Below, in pieces: positions 17,354 to 25,920 of a stretch of DNA of 64,000 bases. Origin of the DNA: Falsiroseomonas ponticola (GTDB lineage: Bacteria; Pseudomonadota; Alphaproteobacteria; Acetobacterales; Acetobacteraceae); the NCBI RefSeq assembly GCF_016805305.1, contig NZ_JAERQN010000004.1, positions 1 through 64,000 of the forward strand, written 5' to 3'. Each line of letters opens with the position of its first letter. Within the stretch, counting starts at the first letter, position 1. The notes beneath the pieces were generated by a model. It worked only from the letters and a program-made list of their open reading frames with translations, was not told where the DNA came from and did not search any database. A program made the position numbers and the translations under genes.

Positions 17354-17743
17354 ATGCCGAAAAGCTGGGATCAGAAGTATCAGGGCGCCAGGCCCGCCCA
17401 TGTGGCGGTGCTGGACAAGCCCTTCGCCGGCCTCCGCGCCGGCCAGCGCCTGTTCATCGCCACCCCCGCCCTGCTGGAGGCGCGCATCCGCGCCATCCCC
17501 CCCGGGCAGACGCAGGATATCGCCGCGCTGCGCGGCGACCTGGCGCGGGAGCATGGCGCCGACGCCACCTGCCCCACCTCCACCGCCATCTTCCTCCGCA
17601 TCGTCGCGGAGCGCGCGCTGGAGCGCATGGCGGAGGACCCGGCCCCCTTCTGGCGCCTGATCGCGCCGGAGACGCCGCTGGCCCGCAAGCTCTCCTGCGG
17701 CCCCGACCTCATCCGCCACCAGCGCGCGATGGAGGCTCAATAG
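17354..17743 (+). CDS. Conserved-looking hypothetical protein
   Basis: A 129-residue soluble protein I cannot place in a named family. It has no signal or membrane segment. It starts MPKSWDQKYQGARPAHV and ends in a basic region with LARKLSCGPDLIRHQRA. The amino acid make-up is balanced, unlike chance frames nearby, and the codons favour G/C in third position. The ATG at 17354 is chosen because the upstream part of the frame looks like noise. It converges on the acyl-CoA dehydrogenase gene, the 3' ends overlapping by seven bases. Confidence 0.65.
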   Translation: MPKSWDQKYQGARPAHVAVLDKPFAGLRAGQRLFIATPALLEARIRAIPPGQTQDIAALRGDLAREHGADATCPTSTAIFLRIVAERALERMAEDPAPFWRLIAPETPLARKLSCGPDLIRHQRAMEAQ

Positions 17744-18906
17744 CTCCGCGGCATCCCCAGCACATGCTCGCCGATGTAGCTCAGCACCAGGTTCGTGCTG
17801 ATCGGCGCCACCTGGTACAGCCGCGTCTCGCGGAACTTGCGCTCGATGTCGTATTCCTCGGCGAAGCCGAAGCCGCCATGCGTCTGCACGCAGGCCTCGG
17901 CCGCGGCCCAGGCGGCATCGGCGGCGAGCATCTTGCCCATATTCGCCTCCTCCCCGCAGTTCAGGCCGTTCTCGAACTTCTCCAGGCCCTGCTTCACGAT
18001 GGCCTCCGCCGCGCGCATCTGCGCATAGGCCTTGGCGATCGGGAACTGCACGCCCTGGTTCTGGCCGATCGGCCGGCCGAACAGCACGCGCTCCTTCGCA
18101 TAGGCCACGCTGCGCTGCGTGAACCAGCGCGCATCGCCGATGCACTCGGACGCGATGAGCAGCCGCTCCGCATTCATGCCGTCCAGGATCTGCCGGAAGC
18201 CTTTCCCCTCCACGCCGACCAGGTTCTCGGCGGGGACTTCCATGTTGTCGAAGAAGACCTCGCAGGAATTGTGGTTCATCATGGTGCGGATGGGGCGGAT
18301 GGTGAGGCCGTTGCCCAGCGCCTTGCGCATGTCCACGATGAAGGTGGAAAGCCCGTCCGTCTTCTTCGCCACCTGGTCCTTCGGCGTGGTGCGGGCCAGC
18401 AGCAGCATCAGGTCGGAATGCTCCGCCCGGCTGGTCCAGATCTTCTGGCCGTTGACGATCCACTTGTCGCCCTCGCGCCGCGCCGTGGTGCGCAGCGCCG
18501 TGGTGTCCGTGCCGCTCGTCGGCTCCGTCACCCCGAAGGCCTGCAGCCGCAGCGACCCATCCGCGATGCCAGGCAGGTACTGCGCCTTCTGGGCCGGGCT
18601 GCCATGCTTCAGGATGGTGCCCATGATGTACATCTGCGCATGGCAGGCCGCGCCGTTGCTGCCGCTCGCGTGGATTTCCTCGAGGATCGCCGCGGCGCCC
18701 GACAGCTTGAGGCCCGCGCCGCCATATTCCTCGGGGATCAGCGCCGCCAGGTAGCCGCTCTCGGTCAGCGCCGTCACGAACTCCGTCGGATAGCCGCGCC
18801 GCGCATCCAGCTCCCGCCAGTATTCGCCGGGGAATCGCGCGCAGAGCTTGCGGACCTCGGCCCGGATCTCGGCATGCGGGTCGGTGGCGGGGTGTTGCAT
18901 GTCCAT
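17737..18906 (-). CDS. Acyl-CoA dehydrogenase
   Basis: A 389-residue flavoprotein of the acyl-CoA dehydrogenase family, oxidising acyl-CoA to enoyl-CoA with FAD and passing electrons to ETF. Family marks are YLAALIPEEYGGAGLKL in the N-terminal helical domain, FGVTEPTSGTDTTAL in the beta domain, QKIWTSRAEH, and the C-terminal THGGFGFAEEYDIERK with VLSYIGEHVLG. The length is typical. The acyl chain cannot be assigned. The LysR gene 18983-19927 lies upstream on the same strand but probably controls the divergent TPP genes. Confidence 0.95.
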   Translation of the reverse strand: MDMQHPATDPHAEIRAEVRKLCARFPGEYWRELDARRGYPTEFVTALTESGYLAALIPEEYGGAGLKLSGAAAILEEIHASGSNGAACHAQMYIMGTILKHGSPAQKAQYLPGIADGSLRLQAFGVTEPTSGTDTTALRTTARREGDKWIVNGQKIWTSRAEHSDLMLLLARTTPKDQVAKKTDGLSTFIVDMRKALGNGLTIRPIRTMMNHNSCEVFFDNMEVPAENLVGVEGKGFRQILDGMNAERLLIASECIGDARWFTQRSVAYAKERVLFGRPIGQNQGVQFPIAKAYAQMRAAEAIVKQGLEKFENGLNCGEEANMGKMLAADAAWAAAEACVQTHGGFGFAEEYDIERKFRETRLYQVAPISTNLVLSYIGEHVLGMPRSY

Positions 18907-18982
18907 GGCGGCGTCCTCCGGCGATTCCGGCGCAATCTGGCGCGGCGGGGACCGCGCGGATACTACAATCGCGGCCGATCAC

Positions 18983-19927
18983 CTATGCCCGTAGGGTATC
19001 GCCGCCCAGCAGCTGCCCGTCCCAGACGCCGGCCTCCACCATCGCCCGCACCTCCTCCCGCAGCATCTCCGCGAAGCGGCGCACGGCATTGCTGGGCTGC
19101 CGGCCGAGCGGTTCCGCCACCACCAGCTTGCGGGAGAGATGCGGGTCGATGATTGGCGCGGCGTGCAGCCGCCCGGCCTCCACCTCCTCATGCACCGCGG
19201 CCCGCGGCAGGATGGTGGCGCCGAGGCCCCGCAGCACCAGCCCCTTCAGCATGGTCAGCTCATCCGCCTCCACCGCCACCTCCAGCGCCAGGCCCCGCCG
19301 CTCCGCCTCCGCCTCCACCAGCAGCCGCAGCCCGTGCTGCGGCCCGGGCAGGATCAGGCGATGCGCAGCCACGGCGGCGAAGCCGATGGCGTGGTGCGGG
19401 GATGGCACCTGGCCGGAGGCCGTGACGAAGCACAGCGTCTCCACCAGCAGCGGCGAGGCGCGGACCCCCGCCGCCCGCGCCCCGGCATAGACCACGGCGA
19501 TATCCACCTCGCCCCCCTGCAGCCATTCCAGCAGGTAGCCGCTGAAGGCCTGCACGACGCGCAGCTTCACCTCGGGATGCGCGGTCAGGAACCGCTCCAC
19601 CAGGCGGTTGGCCACCACCGCGCCGACCGTCGGCGGCATGCCGAAGATGACGCGGCCGCGCACCGCCCCCGCCTCCTCCATCAGCCCCGCCCGCGTCTCC
19701 TCCACGTCGCGCAGGATGCCCGCCGCCCGCGCGCGCAGCCGCTCCCCGGCCGGGGTCAGCACCATCCCGCGGCCGTGCCGGGTGAAGAGCGCCACGCGCA
19801 GCTCCTCCTCCAGCAGCCGGATCTGCCGGCTGAGCGCGGGCTGGGCGATGCGCAGCCGGTCGGCCGCCCGGCTCAGGCTGCTGAGTTCCGCCACCTGCAC
19901 GAAGGTATTGAGCTGCCGGAGGTCCAT
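18983..19927 (-). CDS. LysR-family transcriptional regulator
   Basis: A 314-residue LysR regulator with an N-terminal HTH (LRQLNTFVQVAELSSLSRAA then QPALSRQIRLLEEEL) and an effector domain (VRGRVIFGMPPTVGAVVANR). ATG at 19927 gives the usual MDLRQL start. It is divergent from the two-subunit TPP enzyme, and the gap between them holds inverted repeats suited to a LysR dimer, so it most likely regulates that pair. Confidence 0.92.
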   Translation of the reverse strand: MDLRQLNTFVQVAELSSLSRAADRLRIAQPALSRQIRLLEEELRVALFTRHGRGMVLTPAGERLRARAAGILRDVEETRAGLMEEAGAVRGRVIFGMPPTVGAVVANRLVERFLTAHPEVKLRVVQAFSGYLLEWLQGGEVDIAVVYAGARAAGVRASPLLVETLCFVTASGQVPSPHHAIGFAAVAAHRLILPGPQHGLRLLVEAEAERRGLALEVAVEADELTMLKGLVLRGLGATILPRAAVHEEVEAGRLHAAPIIDPHLSRKLVVAEPLGRQPSNAVRRFAEMLREEVRAMVEAGVWDGQLLGGDTLRA

Positions 19928-19942
19928 GACCCATCCCATCAC

Positions 19943-19981
19943 GGCATAGCTCAATGCACAACCTTATAGTCCCGCTATGCC
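19943..19981. promoter_or_regulatory. Inverted repeats, likely LysR operator
   Basis: GGCATAGC (19943-19950) and GCTATGCC (19974-19981) are perfect eight-base inverted repeats 23 bases apart. A tighter ATAG-N5-CTAT dyad lies at 19966-19978, an arrangement like LysR boxes. They sit midway between the LysR gene and the divergent TPP genes. Confidence 0.6.
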
Positions 19982-20022
19982 AGCCGCCGCGCCATCATCC
20001 CTCCCGGAAGCAGGAGGAACCC

Positions 20023-20550
20023 ATGACCCCACCCGAAACCCCCGATTGGCGGCGCCAGGTCTTCGATGTGCTGAAGGCCGCCGGGGTGAAGCACATCGCC
20101 TATGTGCCGGATGCCGGCCACGCCACGGCCATCCGCCTCGCCGAGGCCGACCCCGCCATCAACGCCGTGGTGCTGACGACGGAGGAGGAGGGCATCGGCT
20201 ACCTCGCCGGCGCCTGGCTCGGCGGCGAGCGTGGCGCGCTGCTGATGCAATCCTCCGGCGTCGGCAACTGCATCAACACGCTGGGGCTGGTCGCGATGGC
20301 GCGCTTCCCCTTCCTCACGGTGGTGACGATGCGGGGCGACTGGGCGGAGTTCAACCAGCACCAGAACCCGATGGGCCAGGCGACGGAAGCGGCACTGAAG
20401 CTCATGGGCGTCATGACCTGGCGCGCCGACCACGCGGCCGACGTCGCGCCCCTGCTGAAGGGCGCCGCCACCATGGCCTTCGAGGGCGATGGCGCCTGCG
20501 CCGTCCTGCTCGGCCAGCGCCTGATCGGCGAGAAGGCCTGGGTCCAGTGA
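20023..20550 (+). CDS. TPP-dependent decarboxylase, alpha-type subunit (sulfopyruvate/phosphonopyruvate decarboxylase-like)
   Basis: A 175-residue protein equal to the N-terminal pyrimidine-binding domain of TPP enzymes. The conserved TEEEGIGYLAGAWLGG contains the glutamate that activates TPP, and LMQSSGVGNCINTL matches the alpha subunit of sulfopyruvate and phosphonopyruvate decarboxylases. ATG at 20023 has AGGAGG five bases upstream. The stop overlaps the GTG start of the next gene, so the two halves are made together. The substrate is unknown; no sulfonate or phosphonate genes lie nearby. Confidence 0.88.
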   Translation: MTPPETPDWRRQVFDVLKAAGVKHIAYVPDAGHATAIRLAEADPAINAVVLTTEEEGIGYLAGAWLGGERGALLMQSSGVGNCINTLGLVAMARFPFLTVVTMRGDWAEFNQHQNPMGQATEAALKLMGVMTWRADHAADVAPLLKGAATMAFEGDGACAVLLGQRLIGEKAWVQ

Positions 20551-21131
20551 GCGCCGGAACCCTCGACCGCCGCGCGGTGGTCGCCGACCTGCTGCGGGAC
20601 CGCGGCGACCTGCTGGTCGTCAGCGGCCTGGGCTCGCCGAGCTATGACGTCATGGCGGCCGGCGACCACCCGCTCAACTACTACCTCTGGGCCGCCATGG
20701 GCAGCGCGATGACGGTGGGCCTCGGTCTCGCCACCGCGCAGCCCTCGCGCCCCGTCGCCGTCATCACCGGGGATGGGGAGGCGCTGATGGGCTTCGGCGC
20801 GCTGGCCACCATCGCGCTGCGGCGCCCGCCCAACCTCTCCATCATCGTGCTGGACAACGGCCATTTCGGGGAGACGGGGATGCAGGCCAGCCATACGGGC
20901 CAGGGCATCGACCTCGCCCGCGTGGCGGCAGCCTGCGGCTTCCCCGTGGCGGATCGCGTCACGGAACGGCAGGGCATGGAGCCGCTCCGCCGCCGCATCC
21001 ACGCCAAGGCCGGGCTCAACCTCGCCGTGGTCGGCATCACCGCGGAAAACCTGCCCCGCGCCCTGCCGCCGCGCGATGGCGTGCAGGTCAAGAACCGCTT
21101 CCGCCAGGCGCTGGGCTTCCCCCACGCCTGA
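20547..21131 (+). CDS. TPP-dependent decarboxylase, beta-type subunit
   Basis: A 194-residue protein equal to the C-terminal diphosphate-binding domain of TPP enzymes. The TPP motif runs from GDGEALM to LDNGHFGETG (GDG, about 25 residues, N). It starts at GTG 20547, overlapping the alpha stop by GTGA. With the alpha-type subunit it should form a decarboxylase for a small 2-oxo acid such as sulfopyruvate or phosphonopyruvate. It is divergent from a LysR regulator. Confidence 0.88.
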   Translation: MSAGTLDRRAVVADLLRDRGDLLVVSGLGSPSYDVMAAGDHPLNYYLWAAMGSAMTVGLGLATAQPSRPVAVITGDGEALMGFGALATIALRRPPNLSIIVLDNGHFGETGMQASHTGQGIDLARVAAACGFPVADRVTERQGMEPLRRRIHAKAGLNLAVVGITAENLPRALPPRDGVQVKNRFRQALGFPHA

Positions 21132-21145
21132 CGGGCCACGTCACC

Positions 21146-21439
21146 TCACCAGCCCCGGTCGCGGTAGGGCCCGCGGCCGCGCGGCTGGCGGTATTGCTGC
21201 TGGTAGTATTGCCGCTGCGACTGCTGCGACTGGTCATAGAGGTAGCCGCCCGCGCCGCCGACACCGGCGCCGAGCAGCGCGCCCAGCCCCGCATTGCCGC
21301 TGAAGCTGCCGAGGATGCCGCCGATGGCGCCACCGCCCAGCGCGCCCGTGGCGGTGCGCTGCTGCGTCGGGTTGAGGTCCCCGCAGGCGGAAAGGCCGAG
21401 CCCGGCCGCGAGCAGGATGCCGAATTTCATCATGCGCAT
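21146..21439 (-). CDS. Small glycine-zipper lipoprotein
   Basis: A 97-residue secreted lipoprotein. The signal MRMMKFGILLAAGLG ends in the lipobox LSAC, so Cys20 would be lipidated. Residues about 33-66 are a Gly/Ala zipper (GALGGGAIGGILGSF and GLGALLGAGVGGAGGYL), as in Gly-zipper_2TM/SlyB-like outer membrane proteins. The tail is rich in Gln, Tyr and Arg. GAGGAGG precedes the chosen ATG. It follows the gene at 21453 by 13 bases and is probably co-transcribed. Confidence 0.8.
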   Translation of the reverse strand: MRMMKFGILLAAGLGLSACGDLNPTQQRTATGALGGGAIGGILGSFSGNAGLGALLGAGVGGAGGYLYDQSQQSQRQYYQQQYRQPRGRGPYRDRGW

Positions 21440-21452
21440 GGTGGCGTCCTCC

Positions 21453-21896
21453 TCAGCGCGCAGCGCGCGGCGCGCGGGCCGGCGGCGTAGTCGGTTGCGG
21501 GCAGGGGTAGGTCGCCTGTGCCCAGCGCAGCATCCCGTCCAGCGCCGGCTCCCGGGCATATTGCGGGTTGGCCCGCGCCCAGTTGCTGAAGGCGATGCCG
21601 GATTCCGCGATGCTCGGCGCCGGGTTCGGCGTGCAGAACAGCGGCCGCATCGGGCCGCCCGAGGGATGCAGCAGCGTGTGGTACTGCCCCGCCGCCGTCA
21701 GGAAGCCCTGGCAATAGGCGATCGCCTCCAGCCGCGGCACGCCGCCCCAGCTCGGCTGGCAGACCGCGGCGAGGTCCGCCACCGTCTGGACGTTGTCGAT
21801 CAGGTCTTCCTGCTGCCGCGTGGCCGCGGGCTGCGCGAAGGCCGCCCCCGCCGCCAGGCATAGCGCGAGTGCTGCCGGTATCGTCGATTGCCGCAT
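21453..21896 (-). CDS. Secreted Rap1a/Tai-like protein
   Basis: A 147-residue exported protein with a Sec signal (MRQSTIPAALALCLAAGAAF, cleavage after AFAQ). The mature part has paired cysteines (VCQPSW, AYCQGFL, LFCTP, TYPCPQ) and a layout like Rap1a/Tai immunity-type proteins, which include type VI secretion immunity proteins and many periplasmic relatives of unknown role. No type VI genes are near, so immunity is not implied. It lies upstream of the glycine-zipper lipoprotein, likely in one operon. Confidence 0.72.
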   Translation of the reverse strand: MRQSTIPAALALCLAAGAAFAQPAATRQQEDLIDNVQTVADLAAVCQPSWGGVPRLEAIAYCQGFLTAAGQYHTLLHPSGGPMRPLFCTPNPAPSIAESGIAFSNWARANPQYAREPALDGMLRWAQATYPCPQPTTPPARAPRAAR

Positions 21897-21966
21897 GGCG
21901 TGCTCCCCTTCGGCCGAAGCGTCCGGCCGCGCAAGGAACGCCGCCGATGGGGAACGGTTGCGCCCG

Positions 21967-22554
21967 CTACCGCAGCATCGGCACCAGGCTCGCCACCAGC
22001 AGCAGCGCCATCAGGATGTTGAAGGCGCGCAGCCGGCCCGGGCTGCCCAGCAGCCGCCCCGCCCCCGCGCCGATCCCCGCCCAGACCAGCAGGCAGGGCA
22101 TGGAGACCGCGACGAAGACCAGCGCGATGGCGACGACCTGCGGCAGCAGCGGCTCCCCCGGGCGGGTGAAGGCCGGCATCACCGCGGCGGCGATCATCCA
22201 GGCCTTGGGGTTCACCCATTGGAACAGCGCCGCGCCCCGGAAGCCCATGGGCGGGCGGCGCGGGCCCTCGCCAGGCGGCGGGGCACTCGCGATCTTCCAG
22301 GCCAGCCACAGCAGCCAGGCGGCGCCCGCCCAGCGCATGCCCTCATGCAGCCAGGCGCTGGCCGCCAGCGGTCCGGCCAGGCCAAGTCCCACCAGCAGCA
22401 GCATGGCCCCGAAGCCGACGGTGATGCCCAGCATGTGCGGCAGCACGCCGCGCACCCCATGCCCCGCCGCGCCCGCCGCGACCATCAGCACATTCGGCCC
22501 CGGCGTCACGGAGGTGGCGATCGCGAAGCCCAGCAGGGGAAGCCAATCCATCAT
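21967..22554 (-). CDS. LysE/RhtB-family exporter
   Basis: A 195-residue inner membrane protein with about six helices. The N-terminal ATSVTPGPNVLMV is the LysE/RhtB signature, and FQWVNPKAWMIA is the second conserved loop. Members export amino acids or related metabolites. It lies between small envelope genes and a D-aminoacylase, which would fit efflux of amino acids, but this is inference. Confidence 0.92.
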   Translation of the reverse strand: MMDWLPLLGFAIATSVTPGPNVLMVAAGAAGHGVRGVLPHMLGITVGFGAMLLLVGLGLAGPLAASAWLHEGMRWAGAAWLLWLAWKIASAPPPGEGPRRPPMGFRGAALFQWVNPKAWMIAAAVMPAFTRPGEPLLPQVVAIALVFVAVSMPCLLVWAGIGAGAGRLLGSPGRLRAFNILMALLLVASLVPMLR

Positions 22555-22616
22555 GCGCCCAGCCTGCCAGACAGGCGGATCGGGTCAATAATACTGACCC
22601 ATATGGCAGCCATGCG

Positions 22617-22976
22617 TCACGGGTTGGTCAGCGCCATGCGCGCCCCGATCGACTGCACCCGCACCCCGTCATGCGCGACATCCAGCATGACGGAGACCAG
22701 GCGGTTGTCATCCCGCCGCGCCCGGTACCGGCATTCCACCGGCGCCCCCGGCGCGGCCGGCGCGCCGCAGGTGAAGCCGAAGCGGGACAGCCGGGCGAAG
22801 AGCGGCCCGATCTCGCTGCCGGCGGGGTGCGCCGCGCGCAGGTCCCGCTCCAGCTCCTGCGCGCCGATGCGCGGGCCGGACCGGACGTAGCGCTCCATCT
22901 CCGTCGGCCCCGCCGTCCAGCCGCCGCGGAACACCTGCGACGCCACCAGCAGCGCGCCGAGCATCAGCGCCACCAT
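22617..22976 (-). CDS. Membrane-anchored hypothetical protein
   Basis: A 119-residue protein with one N-terminal membrane helix (MVALMLGALLVASQVF) and a soluble outside domain with two cysteines (FTCGAP, VECRYRARRDD). I do not recognise the family. The start is uncertain: no ribosome site precedes ATG 22976, and the frame stays open upstream, without ATG/GTG/TTG, to the stop codon of the D-aminoacylase gene. A CTG start or a longer N-terminus with WKRRVANDDAPLGKTHTARN is possible. Confidence 0.6.
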   Translation of the reverse strand: MVALMLGALLVASQVFRGGWTAGPTEMERYVRSGPRIGAQELERDLRAAHPAGSEIGPLFARLSRFGFTCGAPAAPGAPVECRYRARRDDNRLVSVMLDVAHDGVRVQSIGARMALTNP

Positions 22977-23078
22977 GATCAGGGCGTTGCGCGCGGTATG
23001 CGTCTTGCCCAGCGGCGCATCGTCATTGGCGACGCGCCGCTTCCAGGGCAGGGATGGCGGGACCAGGCGGGACAGGGT

Positions 23079-24545
23079 TCAGGCCCTGTGCCGGGTGACG
23101 AGCCGCCCGGGCCGCTCGCCCGTCGCGCCGCCCTTGTCGCCGAAGCCGTGGCGGAAGGTGGGCACGCCATTGGCCCAGACCTCCTCGATCCCGATCGAGG
23201 GCAGCGTCGGCGTCTCGAAGGTCGCGGCATCGATCACCGTCGCGGGGTCGAACAGCACCAGGTCGGCATAGGCGCCTTCCCGCAGCACGCCGCGATCGAC
23301 GATGCCATAGGCCTCCGCGCAGCGGCCGGTCATCTTGTGGATCGCGACCTCCATGCTGAACAGGTTCATGCCCCGGCTGTAGTGGCCGAGCACGCGCGGG
23401 AAGGTGCCCCAGAGCCGGGGATGCGGATGCGCGTCATGCGGGATGCCGTCGCTGCCGATCATGGACAGCGGATGCGCCATGATGCGCTGCACGTCATCCT
23501 CATCCATCTGGAAGCTGATCTGCCCCGCCGGCGTCAGCTTCTGCGCGGCCGCGCGGATATCCGTGTTCCAGCCGCGGGCGATGTCGGAGAGGTACTTCCC
23601 CGCCATCTCGGGATGCGGCACCGACCAGGTGATCATCACCGGCACGTCGTCCCTGAGGCGATCCGGCATCAGCACCGTCGAACCCGCGGGATAGGGATAG
23701 ACGTCGTAGGCCACTTCCTGGCTGCGCGAATAGGCCTCGATCAGCGGCAGCGTCTGCACGGAGCGCCCGTAATTCTCCGGCAGCGAGCATTTGTGGTGGC
23801 TGATCTGCACCGCGACGCCGGCCTTCTTGCCGATGCGCATCGTCTCCTCGATCGAGGCCAGCACGCGATCGGCCTCATCGCGCATATGCGTGGAATAGAG
23901 CCCGTCATAGGGCTTCAGCGCCTCGGTGATGGCGATGACCTCGTCGGTCGTCGCATGCTTGTTGGGGTCGTAGTAGAGGCCGGTCGAGAAGCCGGAGGCG
24001 CCTTCCTGCATGGCCTGCTTCACGCGGGCATGCATGTGGTTGATCTCCCGCTCATTGGCCGGGCGCATCACATCGCCCTCCATCGCCTCCACGCGGAGCG
24101 TCTGGTTGCCGACCAGCGCGTAGACATTCACCTCCGACCCCTTGGAGTTGATGGCGTGGGCGTAGTCCCCGAAATCGCCGAAGCGCCACCAGCCCTCCGC
24201 CCCGATCAGGTCGAGCGGCGGCGGCGGCGCCGTCTTGAACCGCGCCGGCGCCAGGGAAACACCGCAGCAGCCGCAGACCACCGTGGTGACGCCCTGGCTG
24301 GTCTTGCAGGTGGTGGCCTGTTGGCCCATCAGCACGGCGCGGTCGTCATGGGTGTGCGCATCGATGAAGCCCGGCGCCACCGCCTTGCCCGTCGCGATGA
24401 TCTCCCGGTCCGCGGACGCGCCCCCGAGGTCGCCGAGGGCCGCGATCCGGTCCCCCTTCACCCCGATATCGCCCACCCGGCGCGGCGCGCCCGTGCCGTC
24501 GAACAGCGTCGCGTCACGGATGATGAGGTCGCAGCGGAGGGCCAT
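23079..24545 (-). CDS. D-aminoacylase / N-acyl-D-amino acid deacylase family amidohydrolase
   Basis: A 488-residue zinc amidohydrolase. The metal site is seen in APGFIDAHTHDDRAV, and SHHKCS and the late SDGIPHDAHPHPRLWGTFPR match N-acyl-D-amino acid deacylases, which free D-amino acids from N-acyl forms. FGVGGCCG-type variants are common; here the segment reads VVCGCCGVSLAP. The start MALRCDLIIRDATLFDGTG is typical. It lies nine bases downstream of the parE-like gene, so read-through from that unit is possible. Confidence 0.9.
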   Translation of the reverse strand: MALRCDLIIRDATLFDGTGAPRRVGDIGVKGDRIAALGDLGGASADREIIATGKAVAPGFIDAHTHDDRAVLMGQQATTCKTSQGVTTVVCGCCGVSLAPARFKTAPPPPLDLIGAEGWWRFGDFGDYAHAINSKGSEVNVYALVGNQTLRVEAMEGDVMRPANEREINHMHARVKQAMQEGASGFSTGLYYDPNKHATTDEVIAITEALKPYDGLYSTHMRDEADRVLASIEETMRIGKKAGVAVQISHHKCSLPENYGRSVQTLPLIEAYSRSQEVAYDVYPYPAGSTVLMPDRLRDDVPVMITWSVPHPEMAGKYLSDIARGWNTDIRAAAQKLTPAGQISFQMDEDDVQRIMAHPLSMIGSDGIPHDAHPHPRLWGTFPRVLGHYSRGMNLFSMEVAIHKMTGRCAEAYGIVDRGVLREGAYADLVLFDPATVIDAATFETPTLPSIGIEEVWANGVPTFRHGFGDKGGATGERPGRLVTRHRA

Positions 24546-24554
24546 GGGATGTTC

Positions 24555-24863
24555 CTAGGCGTCAGGGATCGGTGACACGATGCGGGGCAGGTCGCGCTGG
24601 CCGTGGATGTTCTGGACGCGCTCCCCGGTGTAGCGAAACAGAATCACGTAGTCCCGCCAAGCCAGGGGCCGGATATCGCGGCCCAAATCGTCGCGCGGCC
24701 GGCCGAGCGTACCCGGCAGGCCCGCAATCTCGTCACAGCGCTGCCGAAGCCGGGCGATGAAGGCCAAGGCCACACGCTGGCTTTGCGCCTCGGTCGCGAT
24801 CCAGGCGGCGATGTCCGTCAGATCGGCCAGCGCCCCCGGCAGAAGGCGGACGCGCGGCCTCAC
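24555..24863 (-). CDS. ParE/RelE-family toxin
   Basis: A 102-residue protein with the RelE/ParE fold pattern: LLPGALADLTDIAAWI helix, a second helix (ALAFIARLRQRCDEIAGLP), LGRPRDDL, and WRDYVILFRYTGERVQ beta strands. ParE members poison DNA gyrase and RelE members cleave mRNA; ParE is preferred because the partner is ParD-like. It overlaps the antitoxin gene by four bases (ATGA), the normal order antitoxin then toxin. Confidence 0.87.
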   Translation of the reverse strand: MRPRVRLLPGALADLTDIAAWIATEAQSQRVALAFIARLRQRCDEIAGLPGTLGRPRDDLGRDIRPLAWRDYVILFRYTGERVQNIHGQRDLPRIVSPIPDA

Positions 24864-25111
24864 TCCGGAATGCCGCGTGCCGCCAGGCCGTGCATCGTCT
24901 CGGCCAGTGCTGCCTCGATCTCTGCCTCGCCGACTTCCCGCGGATCGGCCAGCGCCTCCGCGATGGACTCCCGCAGCGCCTGGTGCCGCGCCTGGTCGGC
25001 CGCGAACAGCCGCAGCGCCTCCGTCACCACATCCTCGGCCGAGGTATAGAGCCCGGATTCCACCGCATCCGCGATCACGCCCTTGAAGCGATCACCGATC
25101 TCGATCTTCAC
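24860..25111 (-). CDS. ParD-family antitoxin
   Basis: An 83-residue protein with an N-terminal ribbon-helix-helix (MKIEIGDRFKGVIADAVESG, then YTSAEDVVTEALRLF) and a charged helical tail that would wrap the toxin. It is the first gene of the ParDE pair and should also repress its own promoter. It is divergent from the putative modular toxin gene at 25248. Confidence 0.87.
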   Translation of the reverse strand: MKIEIGDRFKGVIADAVESGLYTSAEDVVTEALRLFAADQARHQALRESIAEALADPREVGEAEIEAALAETMHGLAARGIPE

Positions 25112-25247
25112 CCCGGCGCCCTCCTCGGCCTGCGCGGCGGGATACTAGCACGCGCGGGGGGCATCGCAGGAAGCGGGGCGGACGCGGAGCGCCCTTCGCC
25201 CGCCGCCAAACCGCCACGCGCTGAATTCTGTTCCTTCTGCGTTCTTC

Positions 25248-25919
25248 ATGCGCAACCCCCGCTACTGGCAGAGTGGCAACCCGGAGAGGAAGGCCTATGT
25301 CGACTGGGTCACCAGGGGCTTCCAGGCCCTGTATGGCGAGGGTAACGCGAGCAAGGCGGGCTCGGTATGGGTCGAGCCCTATTCGCGCATGCGCGACGGC
25401 CGGAAGGAGGACGTCTCCGGCCATTGGCGATCCCACAAGCCCGGCGCGGGCGGGGTGGACGACGCGACGCCCATCGCACGCCGCCCGCGCGACGACATGT
25501 TTCCCAAACATTCGGAGGGCGGCGGCCCGATGGGACCCGGCGGCGGCGGCGGCGGCACCCGCCCCCAGCCCGGCCGGCCCACCCAACCCACACCGGCCAC
25601 CCCCGCCCCGCCGCGCCCCGGCGCCCAGACGCCGGAGGAACTGGCCAGCCGGTCGATCCCGGAGAACCGCACATCCAGGCGAACCTACGTCATGCGCGTA
25701 CCGGAGGGGCCAGAGCAGATGATGCCGGATTTCGGAGCCATGACGGCCGGCCGGCCGGTGATCAGGAAGGCGGGGAACCGCGGTCCTGTTGACGTGGGAA
25801 CGACAGCCGATGGGAGGAGCGTCATCGCGCGCGGAAGCGCCGATGGCCGACCAACGATCGAGATTCAGCGCGCCGGTGGCGGGCGAACCACACACGAATT
25901 CCGCTACGGAGAGAAGTGA
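25248..25919 (+). CDS. Putative modular toxin-like protein heading a paralog array
   Basis: A 223-residue protein I do not recognise as a family. Three parts are visible: residues 1-85 with a VEPYSRMRDGR...GHWRSHKPG motif, a Gly/Pro-rich linker (about 91-130) and a C-terminal module (about 145-223) ending DGRPTIEIQRAGGGRTTHEFRY. An N-terminal part, flexible linker and compact C-terminal module is how polymorphic toxins are built; the toxin role is inferred. There is no Sec signal. It stands one base before the first of five tandem paralogs, which could be its immunity proteins. Confidence 0.7.
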   Translation: MRNPRYWQSGNPERKAYVDWVTRGFQALYGEGNASKAGSVWVEPYSRMRDGRKEDVSGHWRSHKPGAGGVDDATPIARRPRDDMFPKHSEGGGPMGPGGGGGGTRPQPGRPTQPTPATPAPPRPGAQTPEELASRSIPENRTSRRTYVMRVPEGPEQMMPDFGAMTAGRPVIRKAGNRGPVDVGTTADGRSVIARGSADGRPTIEIQRAGGGRTTHEFRYGEK

Positions 25920-25920
25920 G

